Shown: piece by piece, positions 23,435-30,870 of the stretch
Layout of the letters: each line of letters opens with the position of its first letter
Numbering within the stretch: position 1 is the stretch's first letter
Assembly: GCA_903828955.1 (NCBI GenBank)
Contig: CAIKOA010000002.1
Location: 1 to 34,494, forward strand
Length of the DNA stretch: 34,494 nt
DNA from: an uncultured Microcaldota archaeon
Lineage (GTDB): Archaea > Micrarchaeota > Micrarchaeia > Anstonellales > Bilamarchaeaceae
Reading direction: 5' to 3'
The notes under the pieces: generated by a model
What the model was told of the DNA's origin: nothing
Seen by the model: the letters and a program-made list of their open reading frames with translations, nothing else
Database searches by the model: none
Position numbers and translations under genes: made by a program

Positions 23435-25009
23435 CTATTCCTCCAGTATAACCTGGGTTATGTCGCGGTCCAGGATATCCGCCTTTCTTTTATCGCTCAT
23501 CGTGAATATGTTGATGATGATCGTATCCTCAATCCCGACTTCCTTCAGGAACATCGTGAGGTTAGAGCGGTCCACCCCGAACCTTTCCAGCAGGATGATG
23601 AACGAAACCACGTCCAGGTGCCTGTTCTTCTGGTCGAAGAGGCGGACAACCTCCTCAATCCTTGCCTCGGAGAGGCCGAATTCAAGCAGCCTTCTCTTCA
23701 AATTATCCTTCTGGAATGAAACGCTTCTTGCCACATCAATCGACTCCCTTTGCTCCTTTGAGAGGGCCTTCCCAAGGTCCAGGAAGAACTCTCGCAGGGG
23801 CTCTTCCCCTTCTATCTTTTCTACAAGGAACGTGGATGGGTAGGGTGTTGCGCCTGAGAAAGACATGTTCACTGCGCAGGAACCTACCCCTACTTTTGAG
23901 ATTTCCTCCCTCATGAAATCGCTGAAGTTCAGCGACCCTTGGAGGTAATCGAGGAATTTTTCGAACTTAACTTTCAGTATGAACGTTGTGCCCACGTTTG
24001 AAAAAATTGCTTCCGCAATGTCGGTTGGGTTCTGGGACGCAACTATGAGCGCGAAGTTGTATTTTCTTCCTTCGCGGATGATCATTACCGCGTCGCTGGT
24101 TTCCTCTTTTGCGATTTTCCATGCTTCGTCCAGCACCACGATGAGGCGCAGGCCCTTTGTCTTTGCCCAACCAGTGACACGCATGTGCTCCTCGATGAAT
24201 TGGAGCATTGCAAGGGCGCCGAGCGCCCTGAATTTCTCATCCGGAAGCCCTGAAAGGTCCAGGGCGACTAAGCCGGATTCCGTAAGTTCATCCAGGCTTA
24301 CCGTGCTTTGCTGCGCGAAGAAGTCCTCCCCTGATTTTGTGAATTGCTTGAGGCGGTAAATTGCATTTTCGAGTTCTGCCGGGAATTCATAAGTGCCCAT
24401 CGAGGCCCGCTCTTCCAGGAGTTTTACTACGTCTTTGAGTGTTGGCGGCTGCAATGGCCGCCCTAGTTCATCCCTCTGCTCGCGCGAATCCATCTTGAAC
24501 TTGTTGTTCGTGTATGCCTTTTCGATTCCCTGTTCCGTGAGCCTTTTTTGTTCCGGGTACTGGTCGATATCCGTGAGGATTCCGACTGTGCGCATTACCT
24601 GTTTTATCCGATCATACGGCTTCATGCCTCCTAGGTCCAGGAGGTTCATGTATGAGCCTTTTCCGAGCGAGATTACCTTCCCCCCGGTCATGCGCACCCA
24701 GTCCTTGTATTCCCCTGCCCAGTCGATAATGAGCGCGTTGGAATTCCAGACGAACGAGGCGCGGCTCAGGAACGTTTTAATGAAATATGATTTGCCTGAA
24801 CCTGAAATCCCCACGATTGCGATGTGTGGGTTCGTAACGTCCTGGTAGGTCCAGTAGAACGGGACCTGGAGCATCTTTGTCCTTCCCACGTAAATTGAAT
24901 TGGACGGGTCCTTGCAAATCATGCTCATGGGCGGTTCTGGCGGGTGCACAAGGATGTTCCTGCTTGACAGGTCCTTGTTCGGAAGCTTGTTGATTGATAA
25001 TCTTCCCAT
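23435..25009 (-). CDS. VirB4/HerA-type P-loop ATPase (C-terminal VirB4-like)
   Basis: A 524-aa ATPase of the HerA/FtsK superfamily, closest in pattern to VirB4/TraC. Walker A is GISGSGKS (67-74), Walker B is LIVVLDEAW (289-297), then REGRKYNFALIVASQNPTD with the conserved Gln, and SNVGTTFILK. These are the hallmarks of conjugation and DNA-transport motors that form hexamers. A helical C-terminal domain (about 410-524) is extra and unrecognised. The protein lacks the VirB4 N-terminal domain, which seems to be encoded by the gene just upstream. The ATPase should face the cytoplasm. Archaeal relatives include CedB of the crenarchaeal DNA-import system. The substrate is not shown here. Confidence 0.93.
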   Translation of the reverse strand: MGRLSINKLPNKDLSSRNILVHPPEPPMSMICKDPSNSIYVGRTKMLQVPFYWTYQDVTNPHIAIVGISGSGKSYFIKTFLSRASFVWNSNALIIDWAGEYKDWVRMTGGKVISLGKGSYMNLLDLGGMKPYDRIKQVMRTVGILTDIDQYPEQKRLTEQGIEKAYTNNKFKMDSREQRDELGRPLQPPTLKDVVKLLEERASMGTYEFPAELENAIYRLKQFTKSGEDFFAQQSTVSLDELTESGLVALDLSGLPDEKFRALGALAMLQFIEEHMRVTGWAKTKGLRLIVVLDEAWKIAKEETSDAVMIIREGRKYNFALIVASQNPTDIAEAIFSNVGTTFILKVKFEKFLDYLQGSLNFSDFMREEISKVGVGSCAVNMSFSGATPYPSTFLVEKIEGEEPLREFFLDLGKALSKEQRESIDVARSVSFQKDNLKRRLLEFGLSEARIEEVVRLFDQKNRHLDVVSFIILLERFGVDRSNLTMFLKEVGIEDTIIINIFTMSDKRKADILDRDITQVILEE

Positions 25010-25018
25010 GGAATTTCC

Positions 25019-25834
25019 TCACAATGTGCTCTCTTCAAGCTCTCTCGGGCCCGAGGGGAAAGCGTATTCCCATTCAAAGCACTTCTTCATTTCCTCTGCG
25101 GTAAGCTGTTCCACCTGCACGTTAAGAGAGTTCTGGAGCGTCACTTTCAGCTCCCGGACCTGTGCGCGAAGGGTTGCAACTGCCGCATCCTTTGAAACTC
25201 CGGAAGCGGTAGTCATTGCATATGCGAGAACGCCCATTGGGCGGACTCCTTTTATGAGGCGTTGCAGCTGGTTGTCCCACATCGCGATTTCCCTCTCGTA
25301 TTTATCCACTTTGAGCACGTCGGGCTCTGCCTTGTCCTTTTCCCGTGATAGGCGCAATTGCGCTTCCGCCTTCCTTGTTTCAATTAACTTTCTCTTCTCT
25401 CCCACGTCCTCTGCATAGAGGAGGTAGGCAATCTTCACTACATAACGCATGTTTGAGATTGCGCGCTCGAAGTACTGGTTGTATGCGATGTTCTGCTCCT
25501 GGGAGCGCTCGGTTGCGGATTCGAAAATCCTTATCCCTAAAAATGCGGATGCGTAGTATTCCTCCCCGACCTTCTTTATTATTACGTCCTGCGTAGATGG
25601 AGTCTCGTAGCCGGTGTCGGTGAGCATTACTATTCTTGCGCGTTCAGTGATTAGCGGGAGCGCAAGGTAGCCGTATTTGAAGAAAATTACCGCGCCTAAG
25701 CAGCCGAGCCCTGCGAAAAGGCCCCCGAAAAGCCCGAGGAAACAATTTGCGCTTGAGGCAAATGCCATAATCGCGCCAAGGGCGCAAAGGCCGATGGACA
25801 TCATCATTATCTGTTTAGACTGGAACTGGGGCAT
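25019..25834 (-). CDS. two-TM protein with VirB4 N-terminal-like domain
   Basis: A 271-aa first gene of the operon. A PrgI-like hairpin of two TM helices (about 8-28 and 30-58) opens it. The remaining part resembles the N-terminal domain of VirB4: an AFLGIRIFE strand, a charged coiled stretch (RKAEAQLRLSREKDKAEPD), a RLIKGVRPMGVLAYAMTT strand, and a closing QVRELKVTLQNSLNVQVEQL helix-strand. The resemblance is by eye. Together with the next gene it would make up a split VirB4. ATG 25834 has GGTG about 8 nt upstream. A TATA box at 25865-25880 drives the operon. Confidence 0.85.
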   Translation of the reverse strand: MPQFQSKQIMMMSIGLCALGAIMAFASSANCFLGLFGGLFAGLGCLGAVIFFKYGYLALPLITERARIVMLTDTGYETPSTQDVIIKKVGEEYYASAFLGIRIFESATERSQEQNIAYNQYFERAISNMRYVVKIAYLLYAEDVGEKRKLIETRKAEAQLRLSREKDKAEPDVLKVDKYEREIAMWDNQLQRLIKGVRPMGVLAYAMTTASGVSKDAAVATLRAQVRELKVTLQNSLNVQVEQLTAEEMKKCFEWEYAFPSGPRELEESTL

Positions 25835-25864
25835 CTATGAACACCGCGAGAATATTTCATTTAA

Positions 25865-25880
25865 GGTTTATAAATATATA
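25865..25880 (-). promoter_or_regulatory. promoter of the five-gene VirB4-like operon
   Basis: The minus strand has TATATATTTATAAACC about 38 bp before ATG 25834. It is located after the purB stop codon, so the operon has its own promoter even though purB lies upstream on the same strand. Confidence 0.5.
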
Positions 25881-25918
25881 TAGAAGGAAAAGAAGGATAA
25901 GTGAGGAAAGGTGCAATT

Positions 25919-27232
25919 TTATTTAACTGCGTTTTCCACTATTTTTTCCGCTTCACCAGTGTAGGTGGAGGGGTCGAAAAGCGCATCCAGCTCCTTCTGG
26001 CTGAATTTCTTGCCTTGCGGTCTCGCTGAGAAAACCTCCTTGAAGTCTTTCTTTTCGCTGAATGTCTTTTGGGCAAGTTCCCGGACCAGTTCGTGGGCTT
26101 CCTGCCTTCCGGTTCCCCTCATTACCAATTCCATCATTACGCGCTCGGCCATTACGAGGCCGCGCGTGAGTTCCAGGTTTTTCTTTATGTTTTCTGGGAA
26201 GAACTGCAATCCTTCCAAAACCGCGGTCATCTCCTTAGCCATGTAATCCGTAACTATGAAGCTTTCCGGGAAAATGAAGCGCTCGTTTGCGGAGTTTGTG
26301 AGGTCGCGCTCGTGTTCAAGCGGGATGTTTTCGAGTGCGGTCTGCACATTCGCCCGGACAAGTCTTGCAAGCGAGCAAATCCGTTCAGATTTGTGCGGGT
26401 TCCTCTTGTGCGGCATTGTGGAGGAGCCGACCTGCTTTTTTCCAAAGGGCTCGCCAACTTCTCCAATTTCAGGCCTGGAGAGGTTGCGGATTTCCTTTGC
26501 AATTTTTTCGATTGTTGCAGCAGTAATCGCAAGTGCGCAGAGAACCTCCGCGTGCCGGTCCCTCTGGATTACCTGGTTTGCAATAGGGGAGGGGGAAACG
26601 CCTAATTCCTTCATTACGAGTTCCTGCAATTTCATCCCGTCCTTTCCAAAGGCGGCCATCGTGCCGGTTGCGCCGCTCATCTTTCCAAATGAAATTCTTT
26701 CCTTTGCTTCCTTCAATCTTGCGAGGTCACGCTGGATTTCCGAATAATATAGCGCGAACTTCATCCCGTAAGTGGTCGGGTTTGCGTGCTGGCCGTGCGT
26801 TCTTCCTATGCACACGGTTTTCTTGTGCGCAAGCGCAAGCTTTTTCAAAACCGCTGCGAGTTTTTCGAGGCGGGACTCCATCTGGGAAATTCCTTCCCTA
26901 AAGATGAGCGCGGTCGCGGTATCTTCAATATCATAAGAAGTGGAGCCGATGTGAATGTAGCCGCCTGCGCTTCCGCTTTGTTCAGCGAGCGCCTTCACCA
27001 TCGCCATTAAATCGTGGTGGATTTCCTCTTCAATTTGGAGGACGCGCTCAAGTTTTACTTTTTTCGAGCCGGCCTCGATTGCAGAAGGCGCCTCCTTTGG
27101 GATGTGCCCGAGCTTTGCGTGCGCGCGTGCCAATGCGATTTCTACATCCATCCATTTGCGGAGCTTGTTTTCCTCGCTGAATATTTCGCTCATTTCAGTC
27201 TTGTATCTGGAATCTAAAGGAGAAATTGCCAT
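25919..27232 (-). CDS. purB: adenylosuccinate lyase
   Basis: A 437-aa enzyme that acts twice in purine synthesis, cleaving SAICAR and adenylosuccinate with release of fumarate. The fumarase-superfamily signature GSSTMPHKRNPHKSE is complete. HIGSTSYDIEDTATA, GRTHGQHANPTTYG (catalytic His) and the MSGATGTMAAFG loop are also seen. Length and the short archaeal start MAISPLDSRYKTEM are normal. It is the upstream neighbour of the VirB4-like operon but is probably transcribed separately. Confidence 0.97.
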   Translation of the reverse strand: MAISPLDSRYKTEMSEIFSEENKLRKWMDVEIALARAHAKLGHIPKEAPSAIEAGSKKVKLERVLQIEEEIHHDLMAMVKALAEQSGSAGGYIHIGSTSYDIEDTATALIFREGISQMESRLEKLAAVLKKLALAHKKTVCIGRTHGQHANPTTYGMKFALYYSEIQRDLARLKEAKERISFGKMSGATGTMAAFGKDGMKLQELVMKELGVSPSPIANQVIQRDRHAEVLCALAITAATIEKIAKEIRNLSRPEIGEVGEPFGKKQVGSSTMPHKRNPHKSERICSLARLVRANVQTALENIPLEHERDLTNSANERFIFPESFIVTDYMAKEMTAVLEGLQFFPENIKKNLELTRGLVMAERVMMELVMRGTGRQEAHELVRELAQKTFSEKKDFKEVFSARPQGKKFSQKELDALFDPSTYTGEAEKIVENAVK

Positions 27233-27286
27233 AATCCCACATGAATATAGAGAAGAAGTGGATTAAAAAGCTTGCTTTAAGCCCCT

Positions 27287-27694
27287 TTAATTGGTTGCCA
27301 GTTGCTTTTTCTTCTGCTCCGGTTGGAATGATGGAAGTGCTTCAATGTCCTTCTTGATTGCTACCGAGCCAACGTTATAATTATTCGCCGGGTTAGTAAA
27401 CGAAGCATGGGGTTGATTTTTGAGCAGAGTTTCCCTTTCTTTTGTTTTGGTTGCAAGTTGTGAAACGCGATCTTCATGTTGTTTTACTTCTACAGGATTG
27501 GCCATACGGCGAGCGCCAAAGAGGAGATCTTTCGTCTTGTCGTGCTCTTTTTTATTCAAGGAGGCGATTTCTTGGTCGAGTTGCATTAGCTTCTTTGCTG
27601 TCTCTGGAGGTACAAGAGCGGCAGAATATGTAGCAGTCCCATCCTGTTGAAGCGGGGATTTTGCTTCAACGTAATAGACCTTTTCCTTCTCCAT
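27287..27694 (-). CDS. unrecognised 135-aa polar protein
   Basis: A soluble protein of no recognised family. A short beta-like N-terminus (KVYYVEAKSPLQQDGTATYSAAL) is followed by a coiled-coil stretch (about 30-95, with IASLNKKEHDKTKDLL) and a disordered tail rich in Asn, Gln and Lys. Its codon use is less GC-rich than that of the neighbours. A run of alternating TA on the minus strand near 27725-27740 serves as TATA box for ATG 27694. Confidence 0.65.
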   Translation of the reverse strand: MEKEKVYYVEAKSPLQQDGTATYSAALVPPETAKKLMQLDQEIASLNKKEHDKTKDLLFGARRMANPVEVKQHEDRVSQLATKTKERETLLKNQPHASFTNPANNYNVGSVAIKKDIEALPSFQPEQKKKQLATN

Positions 27695-27762
27695 TAAAGC
27701 ACCAAATGATATTCGCGCTTAAAGAATATATATATATATCGGAAAAACCGCCTTCCGAAAAC

Positions 27763-27800
27763 GTTAGTTTTAAAATAACAACCGTTAGTTAAAAACTAAC
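27763..27800 (+). promoter_or_regulatory. promoter and operator of the MNT-HEPN pair
   Basis: GTTAGTT at 27784-27790 and AACTAAC at 27794-27800 form a perfect 7-bp inverted repeat with spacer AAA, ending at the base before ATG 27801. A further GTTAGTT lies at 27763-27769, 21 bp upstream (two helical turns). The TATA-like TTTTAAAAT (27768-27776) lies between them. Autoregulation by the HTH-bearing antitoxin is the natural reading. Confidence 0.6.
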
Positions 27801-28472
27801 ATGTTGGAAATGCTCCTCCGCTCAGGTGCGGAAGTGAAAGTGCTCGGAGTGGTCCTTTTCTCGGATGGGCTCCACCTGCGGGAGATTGCGCGGAGGGCGG
27901 GAATTTCCCCTGCGGAAGCGAAAAAGGAGCTGGGCACGCTTGTTTCCCTAGGGGTGCTGAAGCCGGAAAGAAAGGGGAACCTTGTTCTCTTCCATACGGA
28001 TTCCTCCTGCCCTTTCTTTGCGGAATTGAAAGGACTCTACCTGAAAACCGAGGGGGTTTTCTCCCAGCTGCGGGAGGGGCTTTCCGAGATAAAGGGGATA
28101 GAATTTGCATTTGTTTATGGGAGCTTTGCGCGCGGGCAGGAGAAGGAGAAGAGCGATGTGGATTTGATGATTGTTGGGAAGCCGGATATGGATGAGCTTC
28201 ACCGGAAAATAATGAAAGTTGAGGAGAAAGTTGGGAGGGAAGTAAATTACTCAGTTTATTCTGCCGACGAATTTCACCGGAAACGTACCCTCAGCGGATT
28301 TTTAAGGGAAATTACCGCAGAAAAGAAGGTATTTGTGGCCGGTGGGGAAAATGAATTTGAGCGACTTGCTGGAAAAGAAAGCAATCCGAAAGGCGGAGCC
28401 GGACCCTCTCCAGGCAAAGGAATGCCTAAAGGCGGCGGAAAGGGACCTGGAAGTCGCAAAGGGAAACCTTGA
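27801..28472 (+). CDS. HTH-MNT nucleotidyltransferase (candidate antitoxin)
   Basis: A 223-aa protein. A winged helix-turn-helix (about 10-65, with LHLREIARRAGISPAEAKKEL) precedes a minimal nucleotidyltransferase domain (about 95-180) with GSFARG (107-112) and the acidic pair in SDVDLMIVG (D119, D121). In type VII toxin-antitoxin systems MNT proteins inactivate HEPN toxins by adding AMP to a Tyr. The final 30 or so residues are a Gly/Lys/Pro tail that overlaps the HEPN gene in another frame and looks like overprinted rather than selected protein. Leaderless ATG 27801. Confidence 0.9.
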   Translation: MLEMLLRSGAEVKVLGVVLFSDGLHLREIARRAGISPAEAKKELGTLVSLGVLKPERKGNLVLFHTDSSCPFFAELKGLYLKTEGVFSQLREGLSEIKGIEFAFVYGSFARGQEKEKSDVDLMIVGKPDMDELHRKIMKVEEKVGREVNYSVYSADEFHRKRTLSGFLREITAEKKVFVAGGENEFERLAGKESNPKGGAGPSPGKGMPKGGGKGPGSRKGKP

Positions 28473-28773
28473 GAAGAGCCATGATTGGGCTTTCAGCATT
28501 GCTTACAATTCCATGCTTCTTGGAGCGCGTGCGCTCATGTTTGCGGATGGATACCGGATTATGGGCGAGGAAAGGCACAAGACCGCAATTGAATATGCGG
28601 ATGTGAAATTAGGTGAGAAAAACCGGGAATTAATTGCTCTTTTTGACCGCATGAGGTCCAAACGGCATACCGCGGTTTATGAGAAAGCGGATTCCATTTC
28701 TGGATATGAGGCAAAATTCGCAATAAAAACCGCGGAAGAATTTCTTGTTAAAATTAAGGAAAAGATGCGGTAA
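28351..28773 (+). CDS. HEPN-domain protein (candidate RNase toxin)
   Basis: A 140-aa HEPN protein. The helical core has ECLKAAERDLEVAKGNLEKSHDWAFSIAYNSMLLGARALM, and the catalytic-type motif is R100-x5-H106 (in FDRMRSKRHTAVY) followed by Y110, the place where MNT partners AMPylate. HEPN toxins of this class are RNases. ATG 28351 has GGTGGGG just upstream and gives the family start. The gene overlaps the MNT gene by 122 nt. Together they form one two-gene unit. Confidence 0.88.
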   Translation: MNLSDLLEKKAIRKAEPDPLQAKECLKAAERDLEVAKGNLEKSHDWAFSIAYNSMLLGARALMFADGYRIMGEERHKTAIEYADVKLGEKNRELIALFDRMRSKRHTAVYEKADSISGYEAKFAIKTAEEFLVKIKEKMR

Positions 28774-28785
28774 TTTCTTGCAAAA

Positions 28786-29508
28786 TCAGTCCTGCTCCTT
28801 CCTTCTTTTGCCGTAAATCATCTTCCTTCTCGGCTTTGCATCCGCAGGCTGCATCCCGTAGTTCTTGCTTTTCTTCATTTTCACGGGTTCTCCAGAGCTT
28901 GATTTTCTTCCGAAGAAGGGGATTCCCTCCCAGAAGGAGAGCGGTTTTTTGGGCTGCTCTTGCTTGGTTGAAGAAGGCTCGTTTGGAAGCGGCTGCTCAA
29001 CTTGGGAAGGCTCTTTCTGGACGTGCTCTTGAATGGATGGGCGCTGCCCGGCCGCCTCGGAAAAGTCTTCGGGGGAGAGAGGTTTCCGGCCTTCAGCTGC
29101 GGTCCGTCTTCCCTGGGGTTTCGGATTGCCAAAATTCAATTTCATTGGGGGCTTCTTCCCTTCAATGTCTATGAGCATCCATCTTCCTTTTTCCTCCAAT
29201 TTCTTCTTGAGGACTGTGTAGATTGCCTCCATCTTTATTGCTTTTACGTTCGAGCTGGTTGCAATCACCTTTATGTCTGCAGGAGTTTCTCTCAGCGCAG
29301 TAATCGCATTGAAGAATTCCCACCGGTTTCCGAATTCAACCCTTAAGGCGAGCTTTACGGTTTTCCCGCTGAAAACTATCCCCTTTTCAGTGCGCTCAAT
29401 CTGGAAGCCGTCCGCGCGCCCTATTGCCTCATATGCGTCCAAAAGTGACTGGGGAAGGCCGGTTTGCGGCTTTTTTGCTGTGAGTATTTTTTCGAGTAGT
29501 GGAAGCAC
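28786..29508 (-). CDS. unrecognised 240-aa protein with disordered basic tail
   Basis: The N-terminal part (about 1-130) is alpha/beta: an AYEAIGRADGFQIERTEKGIVFSG stretch, a helix around RWEFFNAITALRE, and a VYTVLKKKLEEKGRW-like end. Residues 130-240 are disordered, rich in Pro, Gln, Ser and Lys, and end in basic PRRKMIYGKRRKEQD. It resembles no family I know. The start is GTG 29508, with TATA-like sequence 26 bp upstream and no SD, so it is likely leaderless. It is divergent from AMMECR1 with a shared TATA element. Confidence 0.7.
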   Translation of the reverse strand: MLPLLEKILTAKKPQTGLPQSLLDAYEAIGRADGFQIERTEKGIVFSGKTVKLALRVEFGNRWEFFNAITALRETPADIKVIATSSNVKAIKMEAIYTVLKKKLEEKGRWMLIDIEGKKPPMKLNFGNPKPQGRRTAAEGRKPLSPEDFSEAAGQRPSIQEHVQKEPSQVEQPLPNEPSSTKQEQPKKPLSFWEGIPFFGRKSSSGEPVKMKKSKNYGMQPADAKPRRKMIYGKRRKEQD

Positions 29509-29530
29509 AGGAAACTAACCCAGAAAGCAA

Positions 29531-29537
29531 TTATAAA
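29531..29537. promoter_or_regulatory. shared TATA element between two divergent leaderless genes
   Basis: TTATAAA (29531-29537) is 25 bp from the AMMECR1 ATG (29559) and 26 bp from the GTG of the divergent gene (29508). It is nearly symmetric, reading TTTATAA on the other strand. One box could serve both genes. Confidence 0.5.
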
Positions 29538-29558
29538 CCTACCCGCGGAAATCTGCGC

Positions 29559-30131
29559 ATGCGGGAGGAAGAGGGGCAGGAGCTCGTAAGGGCTGCTCGC
29601 GAAGCGATAGAATATTATTTCCAGTATAATGACGAGCCGCAGGTTTTGAAGGGCGTGGATTTGGATAAATATTCCGAGCCGCGCGGGGTTTTTGTAACGC
29701 TCAAAAAGAAGGGGGAACTCCGCGGATGCATCGGTTATCCGCTTCCCATGTTTCCATTAGGAAAGGCGGTCGTGAAGAGCGCGCTTGCGGCTGCATTTGA
29801 GGATTTCCGGTTCACTCCGCTTTCTGAAAACGAATTGAAGGACTTGGAAATAGAATTAAGCGTTCTTACCGTTCCGGAAAAGATTTCAGTGAAAAAACCG
29901 GAAGAATATTTGAAGAAAATCAAGATTGGGAGGGATGGGCTAATAATCGAATACGGAATGTATTCCGGGCTTTTCCTTCCGCAGGTTCCAACCGAGCAGA
30001 AATGGGGAATGCAGGAGTATCTGGACCATTTGTGCATGAAGGCGGGAATGCCTCCGGGAACCTGGAAACAGCCGGGAGTTGTATTGAAATCCTTCCAGGC
30101 GGAAATATTTGAGGAGAAACGAAAGAAATGA
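29559..30131 (+). CDS. AMMECR1-domain protein
   Basis: A 190-aa member of the AMMECR1 family, found in archaea and eukaryotes. The signature LRGCIGYPLP is at 54-63, with a conserved Cys in a surface cleft; the rest fits the family (SALAAAFEDFRFTPLSENEL, ELSVLTVPEKI, GLFLPQVPTEQKWGMQEYLDHLC). The function is not settled, and an enzymatic role of the Cys has been suggested by structure. ATG 29559 fits the family start, and the longer frame from 29499 is not needed. It overlaps the next gene as ATGA. Confidence 0.93.
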   Translation: MREEEGQELVRAAREAIEYYFQYNDEPQVLKGVDLDKYSEPRGVFVTLKKKGELRGCIGYPLPMFPLGKAVVKSALAAAFEDFRFTPLSENELKDLEIELSVLTVPEKISVKKPEEYLKKIKIGRDGLIIEYGMYSGLFLPQVPTEQKWGMQEYLDHLCMKAGMPPGTWKQPGVVLKSFQAEIFEEKRKK

Positions 30132-30868
30132 AATCCGAAGTGATAAAACGGCAAAAAGGCTGCTATCTCCGGCTTCCGGAGGAATTCTCCAAATTTGATG
30201 CTGTGGAAATGTTTGAACTGAAGCCGGGATATTATTTGCTTTCGGTTCCGCTTGCGGAAAAAGGGGCGGCCCCTGTTGCTGGAGCGAAACCTCAAATTCC
30301 TGAAATTAAGCCTTCTGCACAAGAACAGAAAGAGGCGGCGGTGCTCAGCAAGCTTGCCTCTTTTGGGTTTTCGAAAAGGTCGCCTTCCCAATTGAACAAG
30401 GTAATGAATGCAGAAGAGAAGAGAGTACTAGAGGAACTCGTGAAATCCGGAAAAGTCCTCTATGTGCACAACAAGAAATATGAGGAAGGAATTTACATAA
30501 TTGAAACCGGCTCGCAGAAATCTCCGCAAAAGCAGGCGGAGCCCAGCGCAATGGAAAACCAGCTTTTTGCAAATGGATACCTGATTCTGGATGGGAGCAG
30601 GGATGCGCAGGCGCTTTCTGAGCGGCTGATGAAGCAGAAGAATTCGGTGGTTGGGATAAGGGGATTTGACGGGAAATACTATATCGTGACTGCGGTTTAT
30701 TTTGGGAAGGTTGCTGAAGCGCTTTCTGGAATGGGGGATGAGATAACTCCTGCGGATGCGGCTGCAAAGGGGGGCCTTGCAATAGATGGGTGCAAAGCGG
30801 TCCTTAAACTGCTTGCGGAAAAAGGGGACTATATAGAGAAGAAGGGCGGCTTCTACGTGAGGATATAA
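30128..30868 (+). CDS. AbrB-like / winged-helix protein coupled to AMMECR1
   Basis: A 246-aa protein of uncertain family. Residues 1-42 resemble a SpoVT/AbrB swapped-hairpin (VIKRQKGCYLRLPEEF and VEMFELKPGYYLLSVPL). After a linker, two similar alpha/beta units follow, at about 75-125 (EKRVLEELVKSGKVLYVHNKKYEEGIYII) and 135-246, each ending in a short beta hairpin such as KKGGFYVRI. These look like winged helices. Overlap with AMMECR1 by 4 nt implies a shared job. DNA binding is inferred from fold resemblance only. Confidence 0.75.
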   Translation: MKSEVIKRQKGCYLRLPEEFSKFDAVEMFELKPGYYLLSVPLAEKGAAPVAGAKPQIPEIKPSAQEQKEAAVLSKLASFGFSKRSPSQLNKVMNAEEKRVLEELVKSGKVLYVHNKKYEEGIYIIETGSQKSPQKQAEPSAMENQLFANGYLILDGSRDAQALSERLMKQKNSVVGIRGFDGKYYIVTAVYFGKVAEALSGMGDEITPADAAAKGGLAIDGCKAVLKLLAEKGDYIEKKGGFYVRI

Positions 30869-30870
30869 CT

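Noticed and set aside
28385-28472. The Gly/Lys/Pro tail of the MNT protein as a functional domain.
   Set aside because: It lies wholly within the HEPN gene in another frame; low complexity is expected from overprinting.
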